A stretch of DNA of 64,000 nucleotides from Picochlorum sp. 'celeri' (Eukaryota; Chlorophyta; Trebouxiophyceae): positions 469,533-533,532 of the forward strand of contig JAACMV010000001.1 of the NCBI GenBank assembly GCA_010909725.1, written 5' to 3'. Below the pieces are notes generated by a model. It did not search any database. It had not been told where the DNA came from and saw nothing but the letters and a program-made list of their open reading frames with translations. How positions within the stretch are numbered: position 1 is the first letter of the stretch; every line of letters begins with the position of its first letter. The position numbers were made by a program, and so were the translations under genes. Positions 42,267 through 53,183 of this stretch are shown here, piece by piece.

Positions 42267-43409
42267 ATGGATCAGGAACATTTGAAGCAGCTCTCTGCAT
42301 ACACTCCCATTGAACCGTTCGAAATCATCTCTGCAAAACTGGGGAGACGACCAGAAGACATTGTGAAGCTAGATGCGAATGAGAACCCATATGGGCCCCC
42401 CTCCTGAAGTTCTTGATGCTCTCGGATCCATGAAATTCCCAAATATATATCCTGATCCTGAGTCAAGAACACTTCGAAAGGCTCTCAGTGACTGGACTGG
42501 TGTTCCAGCAGAGAATCTCCTGGTATGTATGGATTGAATAGTAGTCGGTGAGATCAATCCACTCATGTACCCTTTCCATTAATGCAGGTTGGCTGTGGTG
42601 CTGACGAACTGATTGATTGTTGATGAGATTGTGTTGGAGCCTGGAGACAAAATTGTGGACTGTCCACCGACATTCACCATGTATAAAATTTGATGCGGCA
42701 GTAAACGCAGCAGATGTGGTTACAATTCCTCGAGTAGATGGATTTAGAATTGATGTAGAAGGTGTGAAACGCGCTGTCGCTGAGCACAAGCCAAAGATCA
42801 TTTTCCTGACATCCCCAAACAACCCAGATGGAAGTCTGATCACAGAGGAAGAATTGCTGGATATTCTCCAGCTGCCTGTCCTTGTCGTCCTCGACGAAGC
42901 ATATATCGAATTCTCTGAGGATCCGTCCGAGAATGAATTGGGTTGCAAACGCATAGCATCTTGTGGTGTTGCGTACATTCAGCAAATGCGCTGCCCTTGC
43001 TGGGCTCAGAGTAGGATATGGAGCCTTCCCATCGGATATGATTGAGTATTTATGGAGAGCCAAGCAACCTTATAATGTATCAGTAGCAGCAGAGGTGGCG
43101 GCAGTGGCGGCCTTATCCAATTTGGAGTACATGACTACAGTCAGAAATGCATTGGTCCAAGAACGGGAGAGACTTTTTAAGGAATTGAAAGAAATCTCGT
43201 TTCTAGAACCATATCCTTCTCACTCCAACTTCATTCTGTGCAAAGTGTTGAATAGATCAGCCCTGGAGCTCAAGAAAGACCTTGCTGAAAAGCATGGTGT
43301 GATGATTCGTCACTATAGCACCAAAGAGTTGGATGACTATGTTAGAATTTCTGTCGGACTCCCAGCACAGACTGATATTTTACTACAAGCATTGCGACAA
43401 ATGGAGTAA
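42267..43409 (+). CDS. HISC: Histidinol-phosphate aminotransferase, frame breaks
   Basis: The start [19 protein letters not shown] leads to [13 protein letters not shown], which breaks in a CCCCCC run near 42400. An intron (42523-42587, GTATGT to CAG) joins AENLL to [10 protein letters not shown], the PLP phosphate loop. Frame shifts follow near 42615 and 42690, then [44 protein letters not shown], and after a shift near 42985 the catalytic Lys in [17 protein letters not shown]. The C-terminus is intact. It converts imidazole-acetol phosphate to histidinol phosphate in His synthesis. No transit peptide is visible at this start. Confidence 0.9.
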
Positions 43410-43567
43410 ATAGAATTATTTGTGAACGTGTAATTTGAGCTCAGGTGTGATAAAACTGCAACGACCTTGTCAACGATTTCCATGGAAACGGTTTAGAGAA
43501 CTCGTATTCCCTATCCAAGTCCTCCAGATTTATATAAATAATATTATATTTGTACATGACAGATAAA

Positions 43568-44508
43568 ATGCGTGGTGAAGTTAATGTGAAAAAGGTTACA
43601 AAAAGTGCGTTGTGAATTGTAAAAACGTCTTGTTCTGTGTACGTGGTTGCCTCACAGTCCTTTTCTTGCGTCTTCTAGATTATGAAATTATTGAGGTGAA
43701 TGGATTTGCCATTAAGAGGAGGAAATCGGACAAGGTTGTCGGAACTGGCACGCAACCACCTCCAGTCGTGTGCGACACTCCCAAGGACGCCAGCGTACGC
43801 CCTGCACCAGTGCAACGGACACCAAATGTAGAGGAGTATGAGATATCTGCAGAGCTCTACAGTCGGTTGACAAAGGCACTGCACGACTTTCCCGAGTCCG
43901 GTCCAGCATCAAGCAGGTTGTTGGCTGTTTGTAGCAGTATATGTGCTGCTGAGATTGATACAGTGAAGAAGACTGGCAATGAAGAGGTTCAAAAAGCTCT
44001 AGAGAAGGTTTTTGGAGATTTTATGGAAGGGATAGCATCTGCTATTGATAATGAGACAATTCAAATGGCTCCAGGCCCAGGTGATGGATTCTCGGATGAT
44101 CTGAAGATTGATATCGAGTCTCGAAAATTGGGTTTACAACGACGACTGGATATATTAGAAAAGGAAGAAAAAGAATGGTCCGAGTTGTTGCAAAAGTTAG
44201 ATTCGATTGATTTAGACGCCAATCTTCCCAAGACAGAGAATGCTGGGACAGGGTCTGCGGCTCCTCGCACAGATCTGGCTGATGAGGAGATTAAAGGCTT
44301 GCAAGAACTGAAGGCGTCCATGCAGCAGCAAGTAAGCATGCAAGTGGAAGGAGTTTCGATGATTGTGGGCAATATAGAAGATTTGATAGAAAAAGCAAAC
44401 GAGAAGGCAAAAGATGCACAGAAGAAATTGCATGCGGATAGGGCAAAAGCACATCCTCATATCAATTCTCCTGCCAGACTTATCAAAGCAATCATCCGAC
44501 CTGAGTAA
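43568..44508 (+). CDS. Coiled-coil protein, unknown
   Basis: Exons 43568-43604 and 43679-44508 encode 288 aa; the 74-bp intron has donor GTGCGT and acceptor CTAG. The join reads MRGEVNVKKVTKNYEIIEVN. A basic patch (IKRRKSDK) and a disordered Pro-rich segment precede a helical core with SSRLLAVCSSICAAEID and EVQKALEKVFGDFMEGI. A long coiled coil (RKLGLQRRLDILEKEEKEW, then LQELKASMQQQVSMQVEG) follows. Spacing is reminiscent of kinetochore Mis13/DSN1 but I cannot assign it. Confidence 0.65.
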
Positions 44509-44569
44509 GACTTTAATAATAGAAATTACACGTTGATCTAAATAGGAAAAGAGCATGTCATGTTTTCGC

Positions 44570-46691
44570 CTACATGGTGAGTCCCTGGGGCATACCTCCG
44601 GCACTCATGCCTCCTGGCATTGGTTCCTTCTTTCCTGGCTTCTCAGTCATTACTGCCTGTGTGGTAAGCATAATACCAGCAATAGATGCGGCATTGCTCA
44701 AGCCAGAGCGAGTTACCTTGGTTGGATCCAAGACTCCACAATCTATAAGGTTTTCTACTCTGTCATACATGGCATTGTATCCCACATTGAATGGCTGTCC
44801 CAACACCTTCTGAACAATCACCTCTCCCTCGACACCAGAGTTCTCGGCAATCATTCTGCAAGGGGCTCTAAGTGATTTCATCACAATATCTGCACCCAGT
44901 CGCTCCTCTGGGTCTGTAAGAGTCTCCTTGAACTCTGGAACAAACTCGGACAAGTGAAGCAAGGCAGCCCCTCCTCCTGGAACAATACCTTCTTCAACTG
45001 CTGCAAAGGTAGCATTCTTTGCATCCTCGATGCGCAGCTTACGGTCTTCAAGCTCGGTCTCTGTTGCTGCTCCGACCTTGATGACGGCGACACCTCCTGC
45101 AAGTTTGGCGATACGCTCTGAGAGCTTCTCGGTGTCATACACGCTATCAGTCTCTGCCAACTCCTTCTTGATTTGCTTGATACGGGCAGAAATCTCGTCC
45201 TTGTTTGCTGCATCGGCAATCAATGTGCATGTGGTGTTAGCAACTGTCGCTTTTCTGGCAGTTCCGAGCATATCCAAAGTTGTCTCTTCCACCTTCATTC
45301 CAAGATCCTTGGCTACAAACTCTGCTCCAGTGACAATAGCAATATCCTGAAGGAGGGACTTACGGCGCTCTCCGAATCCAGGGGCTTTGATGGCGCAGAC
45401 AGAGACGATACCTCTGAGCTTGTTCACCACCAATGTGGCAAGGGCCTCTCCTGTCACATCCTCTGCAATGATGAGCAAAGGCTTGTTTGCCCTGGTCACT
45501 TGCTCCAACACTGGCACCAAGTCCTTCACTTGCTCAATCTTCTGATCTGTGATAAGGACCAGGCAGTTCTCAAACTCTGTCAAGAGACGCTCGTTGTTGG
45601 TCACAAATTGTGGACTGATGTATCCTCTGTCAATCTCCATTCCCTCCTGGACTTCGACAACAGTGTCCAGACCCTGGCTGGATTCGATGGCCAACACACC
45701 ATCCGCACCAACTTTATCAAGTGCATCAGCAATCATTGCTCCAATCTCATCATCGTTTCCTGCAGAGATTGCTGCCACGCTCTTGATATCCTCAGATCCC
45801 TTGACTGGGCAGGAGTTCTCCAAAAGCTTGGTCATCAAAAAGCTGGTCGTCTTATCAATTCCTTTCTTAATAGAAATTGGATTTGCACCAGAAGTCACTG
45901 CCTGGAGACCATAGTGAATCATCTCTCTGGCCAACACAGTTGCAGTTGTGGTTCCATCTCCAGCTGCATCATTCGTCCTTCCCGCAACCTCCTTGATGAG
46001 CTGTGCTCCCGCATTCTCAACTGGATCTTCCAACTCGATGGCTCTTGCAATAGAAACTCCATCATTGATCACCTGTGGAACACCGTAATCTTGCTCCAAG
46101 ACCACATTCCTTCCTGCACAGTCGACCACTACTACTCAGACGCCACAGGACAACCACAGACAAGACCCGCATTGTTCATTCCATGTCGTAATATATGCTA
46201 TAATTATTCCCAAAATAACTTTCACATACCTCTTGGTCCCAGAGTCACAGCCACAGCGTCGGCAATCTTGTTGATTCCCTGCTGCATTTTCCGGCGAGAG
46301 TCATTATCGAAGTAGATGTCTTTTGCGTCGGCGCGAATCACCTGCAATTGCAATAATTATCGTGTTAAACTCAAATTATTGACAATGTGCTACCTTTCGG
46401 ATACGAAGCAGCCAGATCCGGGCCAAAAATACCAAAGCCTACGACAGCACGAGTTCTAGAAACACTGACATGCACCCGACCCCCCACACAACGTACCATG
46501 GATCTCCTTGAATTCCGAGAACCAGAACATCTGTTCTTTGATCTCATTGTCAGTCCATTGAGAAAGGATGGGCGGGCAGCACCGCTAAGAGTCTGCACAA
46601 GGAAATGTCAAGACGGCAGAGTCAGTATCGAAGAGGCGGTGATTCTGAATCTTCCGATTGATATTCATACCTGTTGAGCAAATAACACCAT
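44570..46691 (-). CDS. CPN60: Plastid chaperonin Cpn60 subunit
   Basis: Four exons (46691-46671, 46592-46497, 46341-46230, 46113-44570) encode 590 aa with codon arithmetic closing exactly. Introns are 78, 155 and 116 bp. Exon 1 is only seven codons (MVLFAQQ); exon 2 is a Ser/Arg-rich transit peptide. The mature protein begins [17 protein letters not shown] and keeps [46 protein letters not shown] and the ATPase Asp. The Met/Gly-rich tail is typical. It forms the stromal folding chamber capped by Cpn20. Sequence resembles the alpha-type subunit,  but this rests on recall. Confidence 0.94.
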
Positions 46692-46877
46692 TGTTTCAAT
46701 AATAGTATAATATTTAATTCAATGACTGGGACAATGTGCCGAGTCTCTAGAATACCCTGCACCTGAGGCGCCTCATTGTATGCGGGGATTGTGTCTTGCA
46801 CTAATTTATTATGATGACGATGGTGTCGTCCGACAGCACATTCCACATAGATAAGCTGTAGGACACGTCAATTACTG

Positions 46878-47930
46878 TCATCTATGCTTTTTATATGCCT
46901 CTATCAGTTCTATTGCTGCTTCAGAGACACTCTGTGTCCCAGATAGTAACCTTGGTAGATACGTATTCTTGATCTGATTCTGGACCATGGGATCTGAATG
47001 AAACGAATCAATGAGATTCCCATCTGCTGCTTCTAATAGCAGATTGGATAGATGGCGGACTCGTTCATTGTGGATACCATCCTGTTTGGAGATGGCTGCC
47101 AAGTATTCATCCAACGTTTGCTCAAGTTCCTCCACCCCATCTGACGTACGCCCACTGCATACCAGAACTCTTGGAGACCATTCCACAGACCTAGATCGAG
47201 AAAGTAAATGCAGCGTGCTGGACACTGAACTCGCCATTCTCAATGCAGCCGTCTTGGTGCTCCCATCTGCCTTGTTCACAGCAATAATATCAGCAAACTC
47301 TGTTATACCTCTCTTTATCATCTGTAACTCATCCCCACCAACAGGGGGCAATATGAGCACCATACAATCAACCATATTCATGACAGAAAGCTCAGATTGA
47401 CCCACACCAACTGTCTCGATGATGACACGGTCAAACCCTGCTGCAGAGCAGAGCAATATAGAGTTGTGCATTGCCCTATTTACTCCTCCTAACGTTTTTC
47501 CAGAAGCAGAAGGTCTGATATACGCATTTTCATTGCTGCTTAGTTTGCTCATCCGAGTCTTGTCGCCCAGAATACTACCTCCAGAGGCGAGTGATGATGG
47601 ATCTACACACAGCACCGCCACCTTGTGGCCCTTTTCAATCATCTTCAGACCAAGGCTGTCCAGTAGCGTACTTTTACCAGCCCCAGGAGGACCCGACACG
47701 CCAATTCTAAAACATCCATTCTCTAAAATTGTCTGCTTGCCTGCCAATTCGCCAATCAGTTTGACAAACAACTGCTGTTGCTCTCTATTCTGTGACTCTG
47801 CCAGAGTCAGGCCCTTGCTCAAGGCCCACCGATTCCCTTGCGATATCTTTGACGCCAGTGATAAGACGTCAATCGCAGACTTCAGTCGTGGTGCCATGGC
47901 CTTGTCTGTGCGTTGCAGACTAAACACCAC
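46878..47930 (-). CDS. MMAA: MMAA/MeaB-type G3E GTPase (methylmalonyl-CoA mutase chaperone)
   Basis: Single exon, 350 aa. The Walker A motif GVSGPPGAGKSTLLD is followed by VLCVDPSSLASGGSILGDK and RPSASGKTLGG. Then come the switch strand VIIETVGVGQSE, the VLILPPVGGDELQMIK segment and the base-specifying NKAD. This is the ArgK/MeaB/MMAA signature set. The family loads and protects adenosylcobalamin on methylmalonyl-CoA mutase in mitochondria or bacteria. Its presence predicts a B12-dependent mutase in this alga. A second ATG (MAPRLKSAID) is 11 codons in. No strong presequence is obvious. Confidence 0.93.
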   Translation of the reverse strand: MVFSLQRTDKAMAPRLKSAIDVLSLASKISQGNRWALSKGLTLAESQNREQQQLFVKLIGELAGKQTILENGCFRIGVSGPPGAGKSTLLDSLGLKMIEKGHKVAVLCVDPSSLASGGSILGDKTRMSKLSSNENAYIRPSASGKTLGGVNRAMHNSILLCSAAGFDRVIIETVGVGQSELSVMNMVDCMVLILPPVGGDELQMIKRGITEFADIIAVNKADGSTKTAALRMASSVSSTLHLLSRSRSVEWSPRVLVCSGRTSDGVEELEQTLDEYLAAISKQDGIHNERVRHLSNLLLEAADGNLIDSFHSDPMVQNQIKNTYLPRLLSGTQSVSEAAIELIEAYKKHR

Positions 47931-48246
47931 AGCAGTCTCATCTAGTACAAGCCTACTGATAGCTCGATCCGTCTCGTATCACCCCATATGAACAACATAT
48001 TCTCATCCTAGCATGGATGAGATCTGTAATCATTCTGGGTTTCTCCAAGACATGGGCAGGGTCTCGTGGGAGCCTGGCGCCATGACCCTCGAGGGCGCCT
48101 CGTCGAGAGTCGGTTATGGCATTGTCGGTCCTATTGGGCATTGTGGCTCATTCATATCTATATCTGTTTCTATTGCTAGATATATAGATATTATTTTATT
48201 TTAGGCTACTCAAGGATATATTGAGACTGTTTTGCAGTGACAAGTT

Positions 48247-48789
48247 ATGATTCACGAGTCAGCTCATCAGATGTCGGATGGGACACCCTCGCGCGCTGGT
48301 GCAAGGAAGGGAGACAGTATGCCAGTTTCAAAAAGTGAGAATACATCTGGTTCTGTGACGAAACGGTTACAACAGGAGCTTATGAGCATGATGCAGAATG
48401 ACGATGGGCAGGTGTCAGCTTTCCCCAACGGTGACTCTTTATTTAATTGGATTGGGACCATTAAAGGACCCGCCGATACAGTTTTTGAAGGTTTAACATT
48501 CAAGTTGAGTTTGAAATTCACAGAAGAGTATCCGTTCAAAGCTCCTGTGGTCAAGTTCGTCACTGGGTGCTTTCACCCCAATGTAGATACCGAGGGCAAC
48601 ATTTGCCTCGATATATTAAAGGAGAAATGGTCTGCGGCCTATAGTGTGAAGAGTATCTTGCAATCGATACAAAGTCTTTTAGGGGACGCGAATGTAGACT
48701 CTCCATTGAATTCATATGCTGCAAAGCTGTGGGAGATGGGAAATGAAGAGGAGTATCGGGCACTGGCTGTCAAGATGCACGCGTCCTAG
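48247..48789 (+). CDS. UBE2C: Ubiquitin-conjugating enzyme E2 C (UBE2C/UbcH10)
   Basis: Single exon, 180 aa, with a 37-residue extension. The E2 core starts VTKRLQQELMSMM and keeps FNWIGTIKGPADTVFEG, YPFKAPVVKFVT and the HPN triad with active-site Cys in HPNVDTEGNICLDILKEKW. It ends SLLGDANVDSPLNSYAAKLW. The close match to UbcH10 indicates the E2 that starts chains for the anaphase-promoting complex. Three ATGs (codons 1, 9, 25) could serve as start. TGTAA lies at 48865-48869. Confidence 0.92.
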   Translation: MIHESAHQMSDGTPSRAGARKGDSMPVSKSENTSGSVTKRLQQELMSMMQNDDGQVSAFPNGDSLFNWIGTIKGPADTVFEGLTFKLSLKFTEEYPFKAPVVKFVTGCFHPNVDTEGNICLDILKEKWSAAYSVKSILQSIQSLLGDANVDSPLNSYAAKLWEMGNEEEYRALAVKMHAS

Positions 48790-48918
48790 ATCCATTGAAT
48801 CCACTCCGGAGTGTTCAAAGCCATTGTATTTGTCGGCACGTAATTTTGCGTGTTCTTTCGTTGTTGTAACAGGTATACCCTGACTGCTTTTTACATATGA
48901 ATTGTACTCTATTGAAAA

Positions 48919-49560
48919 TCACGTTCTGGTATTGCTGAACTCTGCAATCTTGCCCCGAATTATTGTAAATTCGAGCCTGAATGAAACCCTCATAGCTCCC
49001 CTACGAATAGTACATTTGTATTCATGAGAAATCTTGTCGGTCAGATTGGGACCTTCAATTTCCCATGTTGGCACTGCGGCATCCTTTCCTGCCATCTGAA
49101 CAAGCATTTCAATTCCTTTATTCAATCTTCTAATAACCTGGGGCTTTCCTTCTGTGGTCTTTTTATCCTGTCCTGTCATTTTGACATCATCAGAGAAGAG
49201 GTCAGCCACCTCTGGGTTGCTGGCCCAAGCTGTGTTTCCATCCTTGAGAGCATTCACATACGCTTCCAAAAACTTCTGAGGCAGTCCATGATGGTCTTCT
49301 TCTGGCTTGTTCAGTTCTTGGCGGGCCTTTTCCTCATGGAACGCTATGCGATATGCGCTAGCTTCAAACAGACTACGCGGAGAGTGCTGTGGTTTCCCTT
49401 TCCCATCTGCTGTGATTGGAACAGGTGCTTGTTGTAGAATTCTCAGTTCTTTTGTACTTCTGGACAATCCAGCGTCTAGTTTCCTCGTATCCAATTCCAA
49501 ATCGGACGAGGAACGGTCGGCTGGTGCTGAAACAGGCTTGCAGCAACTGAAAAAGAGCAT
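48919..49560 (-). CDS. NTF2/SnoaL-like domain protein
   Basis: The preferred start at 49560 gives about 213 aa (MLFFSCCKPVSAP), since the longer frame to 49869 has atypical composition and no domain. The Cys pair near the N-terminus could be lipidated. The C-terminal 130 residues form an NTF2-like fold: QKFLEAYVNALKDGNTAWAS, VADLFSDDVKMTG, PQVIRRLNKGIEMLVQMAGK and final strands MRVSFRLEFTIIRGKI. Such domains bind small molecules or scaffolds; function here is open. TTACA at 48891-48895 is a minus-strand TGTAA past the stop. Confidence 0.72.
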   Translation of the reverse strand: MLFFSCCKPVSAPADRSSSDLELDTRKLDAGLSRSTKELRILQQAPVPITADGKGKPQHSPRSLFEASAYRIAFHEEKARQELNKPEEDHHGLPQKFLEAYVNALKDGNTAWASNPEVADLFSDDVKMTGQDKKTTEGKPQVIRRLNKGIEMLVQMAGKDAAVPTWEIEGPNLTDKISHEYKCTIRRGAMRVSFRLEFTIIRGKIAEFSNTRT

Positions 49561-49881
49561 CCTACTGTTCGCAATGCATAGACAAGCGTTCGCAGCACAG
49601 TAATCCTTACAGACTGAGTGAAATTCAATACTATTGTCGACCGAATTTCGCGTCTGTATCGGGAAATGGACCCACGGAAATCCTGTCGCACGAGTACCAT
49701 GTCGACCATCTCCTTTCAAAGACCCCCTTTCAACGGACATGCGACCATGCGATGATTCTGGCGTCCAATGAGATTTCGACACAACCAGGTGAATGTGGGT
49801 GCATGGTCTGCTCCCACCTGATTGGAAATTTTGGGCATGCAGATTTGCTGGTAACGAGTTACATATCATGTCTTATATCAT

Positions 49882-51162
49882 TTAGGCTATATATCCTGGC
49901 AACGTTGGGCCACCATCTTGAGAGTAGAAAGGGCTTTCCTGCGGAGAAGTCACAAATTCTTCACCTACACCTGTAGCCATATCAAATGGATTTCCGTCTT
50001 CATTCGCCTGAAATACGCTCATCTCTCGAATTTCTGATTGTCTTAAATTTTGTGATGCTGCCTCTCCGGGCAATGTTGACAGAATAAGCTCAATTTCTAC
50101 ATCTTGTGACAAGGTGCAGAGTGCAAGTAGTGGATCTCCTGGTGCAGCACATATGATTGTAAGCGGTGCACCTAAATTCTCAGCAGTCGAAACAATACTA
50201 GAGAAGTCTTTCAAATTGAAGGCCACTTCTATTGGGATTCCCAATGTATTCGAGAACGATCTAAAGGCAATGTTGCTCCTGAATTCTAGCGACGTGTGAA
50301 GAGAATTATGTGCCACCTCTGCATAGCCAAGCAAGCAGGAGTAAATAAAGTATCACCACGCATTCAAACAGTGTACAGAAACTATTAAACTACCCACCAT
50401 CTTGCATCATGTATGTTCGGAACTCAATCACAGCATCATGCACTGATTGAGAGGAATCACATTTGATTGCAATGACATCCACCCCCGAGTGAAACGTCGA
50501 CAAAACCTTCGATAATGATCCTGAATCTGATGTGAACTTTACATGAGGCATATCGCGCGGCATGCGAGATGAAAAGTTCTGTTCCTCAGTAAATGGTACC
50601 CTATACTCCTTCATCATGCCTGCATACATTGCATCCAATATAGATGTGTCAACAAATGACCTGGGATTAAAATATACACTACTGTACGTACCAGTATCAC
50701 ATTCAAGTGACGCGATCAAAAGATTCGCTGTCGGTATGAGAGAAAATGAAGCTATACGAACCCTGGATGTCCTGATGATTGGCAATACATTCTGCGTCAC
50801 AGACATTCACGTCAATCACGCAGAGACGGACGCAGACGTGGTACAAATACATACCCTAAAACTCAGTACTGCCTGTAATTCTCCAGTATCATCGCTGTAT
50901 TCGTAGGATGTGAAAAAACCTCTGTCTAGAGCAGTTGACATGAAAGCTGAACGGTTCCCATTGCACGCAGAGAAGCGGATCTACAGGCATGAAATTTGTG
51001 ACTAAAATCTTCAATATAAGATGATACGAAAAGTATACGAACCTGTGAGCGATTCCCTGTGATCATGAGGTTTGAACCTATTTTATAGAGACCTGTCAGA
51101 CAGGTCCGAAAAGCTTTCAACTGCCCATCTCCCAGGACAAATTTTAAAGTCTCAGAACTCAT
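49882..51162 (-). CDS. RAD9: DNA-damage checkpoint protein Rad9
   Basis: Five exons (51162-51043, 50980-50855, 50791-50692, 50619-50398, 50318-49882) give exactly 335 codons; introns are 62, 63, 72 and 79 bp. Splicing assembles KAFRTCLTGLYKIGSNLMI, SACNGNRSAFMSTAL, NVLPIIRTSR, LIASLECDTGMMKEYRVPF and IEVAFNLKDFSSIVSTAENL, the PCNA-like order of Rad9. The last part ends in a Ser/Pro/Glu-rich tail. Rad9 forms the 9-1-1 clamp with Hus1 and Rad1 to signal replication stress. The tail is short compared with animal Rad9. TTACA at 49859-49863 fits its poly(A) signal. Confidence 0.82.
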
Positions 51163-51324
51163 CTGTAATTAAATATGATACGTGGAAGCCTGCAGCCCGT
51201 CCCATTGTACCGATAGTCGTTTGAAAAAATCCGGGGTCATTGGATCTGTTGCAACTGGAGCATTCAATGCAGTGTTATGACTGCGTGGATCTACAGGCTT
51301 GCATGCATTTACAATGCATATACA

Positions 51325-52400
51325 ATGTTCAAATTCGACTTTATTAATGACAATGAGAAGACCGAGGATATTGAGAACGTGAAAGAAGAGTGCAGTCCGC
51401 AGTGTCGTCCAAGTCTAGAGGTTTCCCTCAGTGCTGGTACCCATGTACGTGAATTTATGATTTCTAAACCATTGCATCAAAACTAAGAGATTTATTTGAT
51501 ACTATGCGCCTTAGGGAGTGGAGAGATCAGAGGTGCTGCGAGCAGTTGAGCCATTTGCTGTGTCAGACCAGGTGACTGTCTACAAGGTGGGTTTCATACA
51601 GATGGCAAGAAAGCGAATGCGTACATGCATCGTAGAGTGATTTTCAGTTGTTTGATTTACACAGGGAGTGATTCGGGCTGATGATCGACATGTTTCGAGA
51701 GATTTATCCATGCCTTCAGATATTATTCCAGGAGAGTATGAAGGGGGGTATAAAATATGGGAATGTAGCATTGACCTCAGTCGGTATATTGCATCTCTAG
51801 GATCGGAAAGTATAATGGATAAGAGAATAATTGAATTAGGGTCTGGACAAGGACTGCCTGGAGTCACCGCAATGGCACTGGGAGCAGCAGAGGTGCATTT
51901 TCAAGACTATGATGCAGAGGTTATCGAAACTCTAACGATTCCTGTCGTCCGGGAGAATATGAAGTCCTTAGCTTCCGAAAGATGTAAGACTCGATTTTTT
52001 TCTGGAGACTGGGGCACATTGGACACAGATGTGTTGGAGGGCCTGGGGCTGAGTGGATCATATGACATTGTGTTGACCAGTGAGACAATTTATAACATAG
52101 ATAGTACTAGTCGCCTGCTACAATGTATTCAGAAGGTATGAAATACTTTTAACCTGAAGATTAATATATTTATAATGAGGGATTTCATAGGCTCGTGGAT
52201 ATTCTGTGCTGCAGTGCCTTCGGAAACCAGATGGCGTATGTTTCCTTTCTGCCAAGTCATTTTATTTTGGTGTCGGTGGTGGCGTAGCAGCATTCAAATC
52301 TCTTGTTGATCATGATGGTTACATGAAACACGAGACTGTCTTGGTGATTGATGATGGAAAGTCGAATAGAAGGGAAATTATCAAACTGTCATTTACATGA
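51325..52400 (+). CDS. METTL18: METTL18-type protein-histidine methyltransferase
   Basis: Exons 51325-51444, 51515-51586, 51665-52135 and 52191-52400 encode 290 aa; introns are 70, 78 and 55 bp. The start MFKFDFIND resembles animal METTL18. Downstream are GEYEGGYKIWEC, the SAM motif IELGSGQGLPGV, VHFQDYDAEVI, CKTRFFSGDWG, IVLTSETIYN and the C-terminal FYFGVGGGVAAF. METTL18/Hpm1 methylates a His of ribosomal protein uL3. The gene ends 10 bp from the convergent GNAT gene. Confidence 0.9.
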
Positions 52401-52410
52401 AACATTTTTT

Positions 52411-53100
52411 TTACAACATTTTGTGGAGAATCAATCTCCTTGGTCTATTCAAAGCCCTAGCCATAGCCGCATGCTCTGCCTTTTCAATCTTGAAACCGCA
52501 TTTGTCTTCATAAAGCCTGATAGCTGCTGAGTTCTCATCCACAACATGGACATACATATGCCTAACACCTAAGTCATATGCTTCCAAACAGGCTGACTCG
52601 ATCAACGATTGCGCAATCCCTTGCCTCCTTGCGGATGATAATACACAGACATTGCTAAGATATGCTCTCTCTCGGGCAGCCACGACTGATTCTTTCGGGT
52701 GTGTACCAACCAGTTCCTCTGCAGGCAACTTCACTCCTACTGTCACATCCAGAGTGCCTAGCACATACTCCATCCCAGATTCTGTTGGAATGTTTACATG
52801 AACCCCTTGAGCGATGAGATTCTCTGCATCATTGAAAGTCTCATTCACAGCAATCATTGGAAAGAAGACCAGTCCTTCTTTCTCCAACTGTGACTCCATT
52901 TGCTCCCATGCCCCATCGGCAGTCAATTGGATGTGACTCCTCCGAGCATATTCACTTCTATCAGAAGGATATGTCCCAAATGAGTATGCTCTGACATACG
53001 ATGCTGCTCGAAGTTCGGAAGACGTGGTGGCTTTCCTGACGCTCAGGCTGCCTTGTTTGGCTACGCTTACAACTCTAAGAGAGCAAATAGCCCGCCCCAT
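52411..53100 (-). CDS. GNAT-family N-acetyltransferase, probably plastid
   Basis: Single exon, 229 aa. The first about 45 residues are Ser/Arg-rich, as in a transit peptide. The acetyl-CoA-binding motif reads VCVLSSARRQGIAQSLIESA, followed by HMYVHVVDENSAAIRLYEDK and CGFKIEK, the GNAT C-terminal motif. This layout matches plant plastid GNAT proteins that acetylate N-termini or lysines; substrate is unknown. Its TTACA signal (52393-52397) lies inside the last codons of the convergent METTL18 gene. Confidence 0.85.
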   Translation of the reverse strand: MGRAICSLRVVSVAKQGSLSVRKATTSSELRAASYVRAYSFGTYPSDRSEYARRSHIQLTADGAWEQMESQLEKEGLVFFPMIAVNETFNDAENLIAQGVHVNIPTESGMEYVLGTLDVTVGVKLPAEELVGTHPKESVVAARERAYLSNVCVLSSARRQGIAQSLIESACLEAYDLGVRHMYVHVVDENSAAIRLYEDKCGFKIEKAEHAAMARALNRPRRLILHKML

Positions 53101-53183
53101 TCATTACAAATCATATAATATAAAATTATGTAGCCAGATGGACCAAGGCAAGCCCATGAAGCTCAGTGCAACAATCCCGTAAT

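Noticed and set aside
45173..46315. A 380-codon open frame antisense to the Cpn60 gene
   Set aside because: It mirrors the highly codon-biased Cpn60 exon; its Cys/His-rich translation is typical of an antisense shadow.
48919..49869. Long 316-codon version of the NTF2-like protein starting at 49869
   Set aside because: The extra 103 residues are Ser/His/Arg-rich with no domain; the ATG at 49560 begins the coding-like part.
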